Assembly: GCF_013112225.1 (NCBI RefSeq)
Contig: NZ_JABFHI010000005.1
Coordinates: 62,001 to 126,000, forward strand
DNA length: 64,000 bases
Source: Vreelandella azerica
GTDB taxonomy: Bacteria > Pseudomonadota > Gammaproteobacteria > Pseudomonadales > Halomonadaceae
Direction: 5' to 3'
Below are positions 47,809 to 57,067 of this stretch, piece by piece. The translations under genes and the position numbers were made by a program. Positions within the stretch are counted from its first letter, which is position 1, and each line of letters begins with the position of its first letter. The notes below the pieces were generated by a model, which saw only the letters and a program-made list of their open reading frames with translations, ran no database searches and had not been told where the DNA came from.

Positions 47809-48786
47809 ATGACCCCGCGTGAATTACACGATGACAGTATCATTATTGATGGCCTGATAATTGCCAAATGGAACCGTGAACTGCTTGAAGATATGCGCCG
47901 TGGTGGACTGACAGCGGCCAACTGTACGGTGTCTGTGTGGGAAGGCTTTCAGGCCACGGTGGATAATATCGTCAGCACCCGCCAGCTGATGGCAGAGAGC
48001 AGCGATCTGGTGCGGCCTGTCCACACTACGGCCGATATCCTGCGTGCTAAGGAAGAAGGCAAGACGGGCATTATCTTTGGCTTCCAGAATGCCCATGCCT
48101 TTGAAGATCAGATTGGCTATGTGGATATCTTCAAGCAGCTTGGCGTTGGCATCGTGCAGATGTGCTACAACACCCAGAACCTGGTGGGTACCGGCTGCTA
48201 TGAGCGTGACGGCGGGCTTTCCGATTTTGGTCGCGAGATTGTCGCTGAAATGAACCGCGTCGGCATGATGTGCGACCTTTCCCACGTGGGAAGCAAGACA
48301 TCCGAAGAAGTGATTCTCGAATCGCAAAAGCCGGTGTGCTATTCCCACTGCCTGCCTTCCGGCCTCAAGGAACACCCGCGCAACAAGTCTGATGAAGAGC
48401 TCAGGTTCATTGCCGACCACGGCGGCTTTGTCGGTGTCACCATGTTCACGCCCTTCCTGCGTGCGGGTGTCAACGCCACTGTGGATGACTACGTAGAAGC
48501 GATTGATTACGTCATGAATATTGTCGGTGAGGATGCCATCGGTATCGGCACGGACTTTACCCAGGGGCATGATCAGGCGTTCTTTGAATGGCTGACCCAT
48601 GACAAGGGCTATGCCCGCCGTCTGACCAGCTTCGGTGAAATCATCAACCCTAAGGGTATCCGCACCATTGGCGAGTTCCCCAACCTGACGGAAGCACTGC
48701 TGAAGCACGGTTTCAGCGAATCCCAGGTGCGCAAGATCATGGGCGATAACTGGGTGCGTATTCTTAAAGATGTATGGGGCGAGTAA
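47809..48786 (+). CDS. Membrane dipeptidase-family protein of the dgc operon
   Basis: 325 residues, TIM-barrel amidohydrolase of the renal dipeptidase family, homologous to the gene that starts the Pseudomonas dgc locus. Later metal/substrate motifs are kept (DLSHVGSKTSEEV, CYSHCLPSGLKEHPRNKSDEE, GIGTDFTQG). The N-terminal His-x-Asp is replaced by IIDGLIIAKW, and the bridging Glu of the GxEGGH motif by GFQNAH, so ordinary zinc dipeptidase activity is doubtful. Possibly it acts on a demethylation intermediate. It is 50 bp before the next gene, same operon. Confidence 0.85.
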   Translation: MTPRELHDDSIIIDGLIIAKWNRELLEDMRRGGLTAANCTVSVWEGFQATVDNIVSTRQLMAESSDLVRPVHTTADILRAKEEGKTGIIFGFQNAHAFEDQIGYVDIFKQLGVGIVQMCYNTQNLVGTGCYERDGGLSDFGREIVAEMNRVGMMCDLSHVGSKTSEEVILESQKPVCYSHCLPSGLKEHPRNKSDEELRFIADHGGFVGVTMFTPFLRAGVNATVDDYVEAIDYVMNIVGEDAIGIGTDFTQGHDQAFFEWLTHDKGYARRLTSFGEIINPKGIRTIGEFPNLTEALLKHGFSESQVRKIMGDNWVRILKDVWGE

Positions 48787-48836
48787 GCCATCTGACGTTC
48801 TAGCAAACCAATAATAACGCTACAAGGAACACCACC

Positions 48837-49382
48837 GTGACCAAGACCGCCCCTGAACTGCCTATTGAAGTGGATAGCGAAACCGGTGTCTGGACAACCG
48901 ATGCGCTGCCCATGCTGTACGTGCCACGCCATTTTTTTATCAACAACCATATGGCGGTAGAGGACGCCCTGGGCGCTGAAAAGTATGCCGAGATTCTTTA
49001 TCACGCCGGTTACAAAAGCGCCTGGCACTGGTGCGAAAAAGAAGCCGAGCTGCATGGGTTAAGCGGCACTGAGGTGTTTGAACATTACATGCTGAGGCTT
49101 TCCCAGCGTGGCTGGGGCCGGTTTATTACCGAACAGATCGACCTGTCGGCAGGCACTGCCAAGGTGCGCCTGGAGCACAGCGCCTTTGTCTATCAGCTGG
49201 GCAAAACCGGCCGCAAGGTGGAATACATGTTCACCGGCTGGTTTGCCGGTGCCATGGATCAGATTCTGCAAGCGTCCGGCAGTGATCTGCGCACCGTCGC
49301 CGAGCAGACCCAGAGTGGCGCCGAACCAGGCTGCGACGTGGGTTACTTTGAAGTCACTCCGCGTTCGCAATCCACGCTTTAA
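48837..49382 (+). CDS. DUF5943-family protein of the dgc operon
   Basis: 181 residues starting at GTG 48837 (AAGGAAC upstream). Contains DALPMLYVPRHFFINNHMAVE, a V4R-like C-terminal half (LEHSAFVYQLGKTGRKVEYMFTGWFAGAMDQI) and Cys in PGCDVGYFEV. Homologues occur between the dipeptidase and dgcA in Pseudomonas. Function unknown; the V4R-like fold suggests small-molecule or metal binding. Tightly linked: 14 bp before dgcA. Confidence 0.82.
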   Translation: MTKTAPELPIEVDSETGVWTTDALPMLYVPRHFFINNHMAVEDALGAEKYAEILYHAGYKSAWHWCEKEAELHGLSGTEVFEHYMLRLSQRGWGRFITEQIDLSAGTAKVRLEHSAFVYQLGKTGRKVEYMFTGWFAGAMDQILQASGSDLRTVAEQTQSGAEPGCDVGYFEVTPRSQSTL

Positions 49383-49396
49383 AGGAGACAACACCG

Positions 49397-51469
49397 ATGG
49401 CATTCGAGGCAATCTTCCAGCCGATCGAGATTGGCAAACTCACTATCCGTAACCGGGTTGTCAGCACAGCCCATGCAGAAGTGCATGCCACGGATGGTGG
49501 CATGACCACCGAACGTTACGTCAGATACTACGAGGAAAAGGCCAAGGGTGGGTGTGGTCTGTGTATCTGCGGCGGTTCATCGGTTGTCTCGATTGATAGC
49601 CCTCAGGGCTGGTGGAGTTCGGTCAACCTGTCGACTGACCGGATCATTCCCCATTTTCAGAATCTGGCCGATGCCGTACACCAGCACGGCGGCAAGATCA
49701 TGATCCAGATTACCCATATGGGACGGCGCTCGCGCTGGGACGGCTTCGACTGGCCGACCCTGGTGTCGCCCTCCGGCATTCGTGAGCCGGTTCACCGCTC
49801 CACCTGCAAGACTATTGAGGAAGAAGAAATCTGGCGGATTGTCGGTGACTTCGCCCAGGCCGCTCGGCGGGCCAAGGAAGGCGGCCTGGATGGCGTTGAG
49901 CTGTCTGCCGTGCATCAGCATCTGATCGACCAGTTCTGGAGCCCACGGGTCAACAAGCGCACCGACCAGTGGGGCGGTAGTTTCGAGAACCGCATGCGCT
50001 TTGGTATGGAGGTGCTCAAGGCCGTACGTGCGGAAGTCGGTGACGACTTTGTGGTGGGTATGCGTATCTGTGGCGATGAATTCCATCCGGACGGCCTCAA
50101 CCAGGATGACATGAAGCAGATCGCTGCCTATTACGATGCCACCGGCAAAGTGGATTTCTTTGGCGTTGTGGGCTCCGGCTGCGATACCCACAACACCCTG
50201 GCCAACGTCATTCCCAATATGAGCTACCCGCCGGAGCCTTTCCTGCATCTGGCGGCGGGCATCAAGGAAGTGGTCAGCGTACCGGTGATTCACGCCCAGA
50301 ATATCAAGGACCCCAACCAGGCCCAGCGCATTCTGGAAGGTGGCTATGTGGATCTGGTTGGTATGACCCGAGCGCATATTGCCGACCCGCATATCATTGC
50401 CAAGATCAAGATGAATCAGGTTGACCAGATCAAGCAGTGTGTGGGGGCCAACTACTGCATCGACCGCCAGTATCAGGGGCTGGATGTGCTGTGTATCCAG
50501 AATGCGGCGACGTCGCGGGAATATATGGGCCTGCCGCATATCATCGAAAAATCCACAGGGCCAAAGCGCAAGGTTGTGGTGGTCGGCGGCGGGCCGGGTG
50601 GGATGGAAGCGGCTCGCGTGGCCGCCGAGCGTGGCCATGATGTGGTGCTGTATGAAGCTGGGTCAGAGCTTGGCGGGCAGATCACCATTGCCGCCCAGGC
50701 ACCCCAGCGCGACCAGATTGCCGGTATTACCCGCTGGTACCAGCTGGAGCTGGCGCGTCTGAAAGTCGATGTGCGCCTGAATACCCGCGCTGACGCTGCG
50801 GAACTTAGCGCCCTGCAGGCGGATGTTGTGGTGCTCGCCACTGGTGGCCAGCCGTTTCTGGAGCAGACCCCGGAGTGGGGCTACTCACCAGTGGCGGAAG
50901 ACAGCCTGGTGGTCAGCAGCTGGGACATTCTCAGCGGTAAGGTCGCGCCCGGCAATAACGTGCTGATCTACGACACCATCTGTGAGTTTGCCGGCGTTTC
51001 AGCGGCTGACTTCCTGGCGGATAAAGGCGCCAAGGTGGAAATCGTCACCGACGATATCAAGCCCGGCGCAGCGGTAGGGGGCACCACCTTCCCGACCTAT
51101 TACCGCAGCCTGTATGAAAAGGAGGTCATCATGACCTCAGACATGATGCTGCATAAGGTCTACCGTGAAGGGGATCAGCTGGTGGCGGTGCTGGAAAACG
51201 AGTACACCGGTCAGCAGGAAGAGCGGGTCGTCGATCAGGTGGTAGTCGAAAACGGCGTTCGTCCGGATGAAGCGCTGTATTACGCGCTCAAGGAGCAGGC
51301 GCGCAATCATGGTCAGCTTGATCTTGAAGCCCTGTATGCCGCTCAGGCGCAACCCTGTCTGAGCAGTGAGGGTGAAGGTTTCCTGCTGTTCCGGCTGGGG
51401 GACTGCACCGCACCGCGTAATATCCATGCGGCCATCTATGATGCCCTGCGGATCTGCAAGGATTTCTGA
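49397..51469 (+). CDS. dgcA: Dimethylglycine demethylase subunit DgcA
   Basis: 690 residues of the 2,4-dienoyl-CoA reductase/trimethylamine dehydrogenase type: an FMN TIM barrel (FQPIEIGKLTIRNRVVSTAH, MIQITHMGRRSRWDG), a 4Fe-4S segment (CVGANYCIDRQYQG), then an FAD/ADP-binding domain (VVGGGPGGMEAARVAAERGH). With DgcB it oxidatively removes a methyl group from dimethylglycine, giving sarcosine and formaldehyde. Electrons likely go through the iron-sulfur partner and EtfAB. AAGGAG precedes the ATG. Complete and unbroken, unlike most long genes here. Confidence 0.92.
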   Translation: MAFEAIFQPIEIGKLTIRNRVVSTAHAEVHATDGGMTTERYVRYYEEKAKGGCGLCICGGSSVVSIDSPQGWWSSVNLSTDRIIPHFQNLADAVHQHGGKIMIQITHMGRRSRWDGFDWPTLVSPSGIREPVHRSTCKTIEEEEIWRIVGDFAQAARRAKEGGLDGVELSAVHQHLIDQFWSPRVNKRTDQWGGSFENRMRFGMEVLKAVRAEVGDDFVVGMRICGDEFHPDGLNQDDMKQIAAYYDATGKVDFFGVVGSGCDTHNTLANVIPNMSYPPEPFLHLAAGIKEVVSVPVIHAQNIKDPNQAQRILEGGYVDLVGMTRAHIADPHIIAKIKMNQVDQIKQCVGANYCIDRQYQGLDVLCIQNAATSREYMGLPHIIEKSTGPKRKVVVVGGGPGGMEAARVAAERGHDVVLYEAGSELGGQITIAAQAPQRDQIAGITRWYQLELARLKVDVRLNTRADAAELSALQADVVVLATGGQPFLEQTPEWGYSPVAEDSLVVSSWDILSGKVAPGNNVLIYDTICEFAGVSAADFLADKGAKVEIVTDDIKPGAAVGGTTFPTYYRSLYEKEVIMTSDMMLHKVYREGDQLVAVLENEYTGQQEERVVDQVVVENGVRPDEALYYALKEQARNHGQLDLEALYAAQAQPCLSSEGEGFLLFRLGDCTAPRNIHAAIYDALRICKDF

Positions 51470-51501
51470 GCGCCCAGCGTTTGCGATGTGCTGGAAAAAT
51501 G

Positions 51502-51539
51502 TTCTGGAAATAGCTTCTGGAAATAGCTTCTGGAAATAG
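51502..51539 (+). repeat. 13-bp tandem repeat upstream of dgcB
   Basis: Three adjacent copies of TTCTGGAAATAGC (51502-51514, 51515-51527 and 51528-51539, the last lacking its final base). The third copy runs into AGGTG, the ribosome site of dgcB, so copy number sets the leader length. A partial copy (GCTGGAAAAATG) lies just before. Confidence 0.85.
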
Positions 51540-51548
51540 GTGATTGCC

Positions 51549-53499
51549 ATGCTTGAAACGCTGCTGCCCATTGTCATTTTTGCGTCGCTGGCGCTGGCTG
51601 GTGTAGGCGCCTGGCGTCGCATCAGCCTGTGGCGCCAAGGGCGCGCGGCCCGTGTTGATCTGCTCAAGGGGCTGATGGCTCTGCCCCGCCGCTATCTGGT
51701 GGATCTACATCATATTGTGGAGCGCGACCGCTATATCTCGCATACCCACGTGGCGACAGCGGGGGCTTTGTGGCCGCCGCCGTGCTGACGCTGATAGTGC
51801 ATGGCCTGGGGCTGGCGGGCGGTGTGCTGGGCTGGCTGCTACTGCTGGCCAGTGCGACCATGTTTGTGGGCAGCATCCTGGTGGCAAAACGCCGGATCAA
51901 CCCGCCCGCACGCCTCTCCAAAGGCCCCTGGATGCGCCTGCCCAAGAGTCTGATGGCGTTTTCAGCCGGTGTCTTTCTGGTGACCCTGCCAACCGTCGGC
52001 GTGCTGCCGCCGGATGCAGGCTACTGGCTGCTTGGGCTGGTGCTTCTGGTCGTCGTCAGCGGCGGTCTGGCCGAAATGTTTTTCGGTATGACCTGGGGCG
52101 GGCCGATGAAACACGCCTTTGCTGGCGCGCTTCATCTGGCCTTTCATCGTCGCCCGGAGCGCTTTTCCACACCCGAGGGTGCTGGGCGTTCCACTGGCCT
52201 TAAAGCGCTGGATCTGGACGATGATAAGGCACCGCTGGGGGTCGAGAAGCCGACTGACTTTACCTGGAACCAACGGCTTGGTTTTGATGCCTGCGTACAG
52301 TGCGGGCGCTGTGAAGCGGTGTGCCCTGCCTTTGCTGCCGGGCAGCCGCTCAACCCCAAAAAGCTGATTCAGGATATGGTGGTTGGCATGGTAGGCGGCT
52401 CAGATGCGGCCTACACGGGCAGCCCCTATCCGGGCAAGGCCGTGGGTGAGCACCACGGCGACCCTCACGGCCCCATCGTTGCTCGCGAAGGCCAGGCGCT
52501 GCTGGATGCCGAGACGCTATGGTCCTGCACGACCTGCAGAGCCTGCGTGGAAGAGTGCCCGATGATGATCGAGCATGTTGACGCCATTGTGGATATGCGC
52601 CGCCACCTGACTCTGGAACGCGGCCAGACCCCCAACAAGGGCGCCGAGGTGCTGGAAAACCTGATTGCCACGGATAACCCCGGCGGCTTTGACCCCGACT
52701 CGCGCCTGCACTGGGCGGCGGATCTGAATCTGCCCAACATTGCCGATCTTGGCCAGGTGGATGTGCTGCTGTGGCTGGGTGACGGTGTGTTTGATATGCG
52801 CAGCCAGCGGACCCTGAGAGCCTTCGTCAAGGTGCTGAGAGCCGCCGGTGTCGACTTTGCGGTGCTGGGTAATGCCGAGCGCGATAGCGGTGATGTAGCG
52901 CGGCGCCTGGGTGATGAAGCGACGTTTCAGGCCTTGGCAAAACGCAATATCGCCACTCTTAACCAGTATCAGTTCTTGAGAATTGTCACCTGTGATCCGC
53001 ACAGCTTCCATGTGCTCAAAAATGAGTACGGCGAGCTGGGGGTAATTACCATGTTAATCATCATTCCACCTATATTGCCGAGCTTTACCGTGAGGGGCGG
53101 CTAGCCTTCAGCCCCTGGAAAGGCGGTAGTGTGACCTATCACGACCCCTGCTATCTGGGCCGCTATAACGGTGAATATGACGCCCCGCGTGATGTGTTGA
53201 AAGCGCTGGGTATTGAGGTCAGGGAAATGCAGCGTTCCGGCTACCGTTCGCGCTGCTGTGGTGGCGGCGGTGGGGCGCCGATCACCGATATTCCCGGCAA
53301 GCAGCGGATTCCTGACATGCGCATGCAGGATGTCGGCGAAACCGGGGCTGACCTGGTGGCGGTGGGCTGCCCGCAATGTACGGCCATGCTGGAAGGCGTG
53401 GTGGATGCTACCGCCGAGGTGCGTGATATAGCCGAACTGGTGGCCGATGCCCTGGTGGCGTCTCCGGCCAGTATTCAGGCTGAGGAGGTAACTGCATGA
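51549..53499 (+). CDS. dgcB: Dimethylglycine demethylase iron-sulfur subunit DgcB (two frameshifts)
   Basis: About 650 residues. N-terminal membrane helices (two to four), a ferredoxin domain with CVQCGRCEAVCPAFA and CTTCRACVEECPMMIE, and C-terminal CCG domains including HDPCYLGRYNG and RCCGGGGGAP. It passes electrons from DgcA to the membrane or to ETF. One G is missing at 51761-51765 (restoring THVATAGGFVAAAV) and one at 53038-53042 (restoring ELGGNYHVNHHSTYIAEL). Start ATG 51549; its end overlaps etfA by four bases. Confidence 0.9.
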
Positions 53500-54764
53500 G
53501 TGAACTCAAACGCCGTAACCCACGCCTTGAGTGGATTGCCCGCAACCGTCTGCATCCAGAGCATGCCAGCGTGCTGGCCACACTGGGTCAGGGGCAAGCC
53601 AGCGAATGGCAGGGCCCCAATGGCCTGAGGCGCAAGAATCCCCATGCCATCGGCTTTATGGGCCCTAACGGCATCAAGCGGATTGACCGAAGCGGTGCCC
53701 AGCAGGGAAGCGCCCGCCAGGCCGGTGGGGCAGCCCAGGTGCAGGAAAGCCGCCGCGCGGTGGTGATTGAGTCTCCTGCCTTTTATATCGCTGTAGTGCC
53801 GGATATGACGGGCGGCCGCCTGTCATCCCACGATAAAGACCTGCTTGGCCTGGCCCGCCAGCTGGCGGACGCCAAGGAAGATGTCCCAGGAGCCGTGCTC
53901 GCTATTCTCCCGGCGGAACACAGGGAGCAGCAGCTGGGGGACGCAGGCATTGACAGGGTGATTATTCTGCCCGAAGCCCCGGCAGGCCAGTTTGGCCCTG
54001 ATCATCAGCTGCCTCTGTTGGAAAGCGTTGAGCGCACCTTTGGCCCGCGCCACTGGCTGGTGCCGGATTCTGCCCTGGGCGGTGGAGACCTTGGCCGCCG
54101 CCTGGCCATGCGTTTGCAGGAAAGGCCCGCCACCGGCGTGTGGCGGATCGAGCCGGACGACTCAGCACCGCTGGGTTGGGGGTGCACGGCTCGCGGAGCG
54201 GCGGACAGCCTGGACATCCAGCGCCCGCTGCCCAGGGTGGTGCTGGCGCTGGCGGAATGCGCTGAGCCGGTTGACCAAAGCCGTCATGCTGCCGAGGCGC
54301 TGACGCTGGAAGGCACGCCGTCGGCGTTTGCCACGCGTATCAATGATCAGGGGGCGGTGGCCGTCGACCCGGCCAGCATTGCCCTGGCTGAGGCGGAATT
54401 TATCCTTTCCGGCGGTAACGGCGTCAAGGATTGGGAGGGCTTTCATCAGGCCGCCAAAGCCTTGGGCGCCACCGAAGGCGCATCACGGGTGGCCGTCGAT
54501 GATGGCTTTATGGCGCGTGACCGCCAGGTGGGCGCCAGTGGCACCTGGGTGACGGCAAGGGTTTATCTGGCAGTCGGCATTTCCGGCGCCATTCAACACC
54601 TGCAGGGTATTCAGAGCTGTGACAAGGTGATTGCCATCAATATGGATGCCGGCTGTGACATGATCAAACGCGCTGATCTGGCCGTGATTGGCGACAGTAC
54701 GCAGATTCTGGCCGCGCTGGTGGCCAAGGTTCAGCAACAAGGAGGGGCGCGCGATGCAGCCTGA
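53496..54764 (+). CDS. etfA: Electron transfer flavoprotein alpha subunit (dgc-linked)
   Basis: 422 residues, longer than housekeeping EtfA because of an N-terminal extension of about 80 residues (RRNPRLEWIARNRLHP). The FAD-binding C-terminal domain is present: FILSGGNGVKDWEGF, GASGTWVTARVYLAVGISGA, IQSCDKVIAINMDAGCDMIKRADLAV. In Pseudomonas this specialised pair serves dimethylglycine and sarcosine oxidation. It overlaps dgcB (ATGA) and etfB. Intact. Confidence 0.87.
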   Translation: MSELKRRNPRLEWIARNRLHPEHASVLATLGQGQASEWQGPNGLRRKNPHAIGFMGPNGIKRIDRSGAQQGSARQAGGAAQVQESRRAVVIESPAFYIAVVPDMTGGRLSSHDKDLLGLARQLADAKEDVPGAVLAILPAEHREQQLGDAGIDRVIILPEAPAGQFGPDHQLPLLESVERTFGPRHWLVPDSALGGGDLGRRLAMRLQERPATGVWRIEPDDSAPLGWGCTARGAADSLDIQRPLPRVVLALAECAEPVDQSRHAAEALTLEGTPSAFATRINDQGAVAVDPASIALAEAEFILSGGNGVKDWEGFHQAAKALGATEGASRVAVDDGFMARDRQVGASGTWVTARVYLAVGISGAIQHLQGIQSCDKVIAINMDAGCDMIKRADLAVIGDSTQILAALVAKVQQQGGARDAA

Positions 54765-55560
54765 TAAAGCGCTGGATATTGCCGTGCTGGTATCCCTGGG
54801 CCGCCACCCGCTCACCGGGCGCCCACGGCGCGCCGATCACGATGCTCGCGGCGTTGAGCTGGCGCTGGGGGTGGAATCCCAATACGCCAACGCCCAGCTG
54901 GAACTGGTTCACGCTGGCGCCTGTAACACCGAGAGTGAAACCGCACTGCGAAGCTATCCGGGTATGGCCGGCCTGCCGTCGATGACCCTGCTGGAGCAGG
55001 AGGAGGGCGCTGACGTCATTCCGGTGCTGGGTGACTACCTTGCCCAGCGTGAGCCTCAACTGGTGCTGACCGGTTGCCGCGCAGAACGCGGTGAAGGCTC
55101 CGGGTTGCTGCCCTACGCGCTGGCGGAGCGCCTGGGCTGGCCGGTCGTCAACAACCTGGCGGTGATCGAGCGCATTGAAAACGGGGTGGCCACGGTGCTT
55201 CAGGCCTTGCCACGTGGCCAGCGCAAACGCCTTCAGGTACGCCTGCCCGCCCTCATGAGCGTGGATAGCGCTGCCCCGGCGCCACGTCAGAGTGCCTTTG
55301 GCCCCGCGCGGCGGGCACAATTTGATTCTCAGGCGCTGGCCTCCGAGCCTGATGCTGAGCTGGCGCAATGGTCGCTTTCAGCAGCGCGCAAACGGCCAAA
55401 ACGGCTGAAGATTGTCAAGGCCGCTTCTGCACGGGAGCGTTTCAAAGCCGCCGCCGCCAAGGCCGAAGGCGGCAGTGGCCAGGTGCTTGATGGAGTGAGT
55501 GCCGACCAGGGTGCTGATGCCATTCTCAAGCTGCTTAATGAAGAAGGTGTGCTGCGCTGA
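54754..55560 (+). CDS. etfB: Electron transfer flavoprotein beta subunit (dgc-linked)
   Basis: 268 residues. AMP-binding domain typical of EtfB: AVLVSLGRHPLTGRPRRADHDARGVELAL, then DYLAQREPQLVLTGCRAERGEGSGLLPYALAERLGWP. The C-terminus has a basic linker (SAARKRPKRLKIVK). Start ATG 54754 has AAGGAGG upstream and lies within the etfA end. It is the last gene of the operon that begins at 47809. Confidence 0.87.
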   Translation: MQPDKALDIAVLVSLGRHPLTGRPRRADHDARGVELALGVESQYANAQLELVHAGACNTESETALRSYPGMAGLPSMTLLEQEEGADVIPVLGDYLAQREPQLVLTGCRAERGEGSGLLPYALAERLGWPVVNNLAVIERIENGVATVLQALPRGQRKRLQVRLPALMSVDSAAPAPRQSAFGPARRAQFDSQALASEPDAELAQWSLSAARKRPKRLKIVKAASARERFKAAAAKAEGGSGQVLDGVSADQGADAILKLLNEEGVLR

Positions 55561-55671
55561 CCCCGAATCAGTCGCAGTGTCAGAAAGGGCAAGGCTAGCG
55601 TTTTAGCCATTGCCACGACTATTACAGCTACAACCATCATTACAACTACAACAATGAAAGAGGAAATCATC

Positions 55672-56864
55672 ATGAGCCAGGGTAATCGCGGTGTCGTCTA
55701 CAAAGGGCCGGGTAAGGTGGCCGTTGAAAGCATTCCGTTCCCGGAGCTCTCACTTGGCAAGCGCAAGTGCGAGCATGGCGTCATCCTTAAAGTTATCACC
55801 ACCAACATCTGCGGCAGCGACCAACATATGGTGCGTGGCCGTACCACGGCTCCGGAAGGTTTGGTGCTGGGTCACGAGATCACCGGTGAGGTCATCGAGT
55901 GTGGCCGTGACGTGGAATTTCTGAGCGTGGGTGACATCGTCTCGGTACCGTTCAACATTGCCTGCGGGCGCTGCCGTAACTGTAAGGAAGGCCAGACAGG
56001 TATCTGCCTGAACGTTAATCCGGCACGCCCGGGGGCTGCCTATGGCTATGTCGACATGGGCGGCTGGGTTGGCGGTCAGACGGAATACGTCATGGTGCCT
56101 TACGCAGACTTCAACCTGCTCAAGTTCCCAGATCGAGAGCAGTCGATGGAAAAAATCGGCGACCTTACCCTGCTGTCGGATATCTTCCCGACCGGCTTCC
56201 ATGGCTGCTATACCGCAGGCGTCGGCCCCGGTAGTACTGTCTACATTGCCGGTGCTGGCCCGGTGGGGCTTGCCGCTGCGGTATCGGCACAGCTGCTTGG
56301 CGCAGCGTGTGTGATTGTGGGTGATATGAACCCCGAGCGCCTTGAACAGGCCCGTAAGTTTGGCTGCGAGACCCTGGATCTGCGTCAGGACACCCCGATG
56401 GCTGACATGCTTGAACCTATTCTTGGCGAGCGTGAGGTTGACAGTGCAGTCGACGCTGTGGGCTTCGAGGCCCGTTGCCATGGCCATAATCACGCCCATG
56501 AGCAGCCTGCCACTGTGCTCAATGCCTGTATGGATATTACCCGTGCCGGGGGCAGATTGGTATTCCTGGCCTTTACGTCACTGAAGACCCGGGCGCCGCT
56601 ACCAGCGAAGCCAGGCTGGGTAACCTGTCCATGCGCCTCGGGCTGGGTTGGGCTAAGTCGCACTCCTTCCATACCGGTCAATGTCCAGTGATGAAATACC
56701 ACCGTCAGCTGATGCAGGCAATCCTGTTTGACAAGGTGCAGATTGCCAAGGCGGTCAACGTTCAGTTTATCTCCCTAGACGATGCGCCGCGAGGCTATGC
56801 TGACTTTGATGGTGGTGTGGCCAAGAAGTTTGTCATGGACCCGCACGGCAGCGTCGCCGCCTGA
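55672..56864 (+). CDS. fdhA: Glutathione-independent formaldehyde dehydrogenase (frameshifted)
   Basis: About 397 residues of the zinc MDR family. Catalytic zinc ligand in NICGSDQHMVRG and GHEITGEV; structural zinc cluster CGRCRNCKEGQTGIC; NAD motif VYIAGAGPVGLAAA. The Pseudomonas-type enzyme oxidises formaldehyde to formate with tightly bound NAD and no glutathione. One G is missing at 56559-56560; restoring it gives GGRLGIPGLYVTEDPGAATSE. It follows etfB by 111 bp with GAAAGAGGAAATC upstream of ATG. It removes the formaldehyde formed by DgcAB. Confidence 0.92.
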
Positions 56865-56877
56865 TGCCTTGATGGGC

Positions 56878-56893
56878 CGCCTGAGACCAGGCG
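56878..56893 (+). terminator. Weak hairpin after fdhA
   Basis: CGCCTG (56878-56883) and CAGGCG (56888-56893) with a 4-nt loop, extended by GGG/CCC. No T-run follows. It may attenuate rather than terminate between fdhA and the formate dehydrogenase operon. Confidence 0.35.
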
Positions 56894-57067
56894 ACCCTCT
56901 TGGGTTCTTCAGTGCGATTGCATGGCCTGTGTGAAAGTGCGAACGGAAAGCAACCTGCCCAGAATCGCTATCCGCTGGGCGAAGTCGTTTTTAGGTATCG
57001 TGTTTTCACCTCTGTTTTGCCACTATCGACCCTATATTCTTTCCCCCAGCATTAAGATCGAGATGCC

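Noticed and set aside
47824-48708. Minus-strand open frame of 294 codons
   Set aside because: Antisense shadow of the dipeptidase-family gene.
49577-50638. Minus-strand open frame of 353 codons
   Set aside because: Fully antisense to the intact dgcA gene, with His-rich shadow composition.
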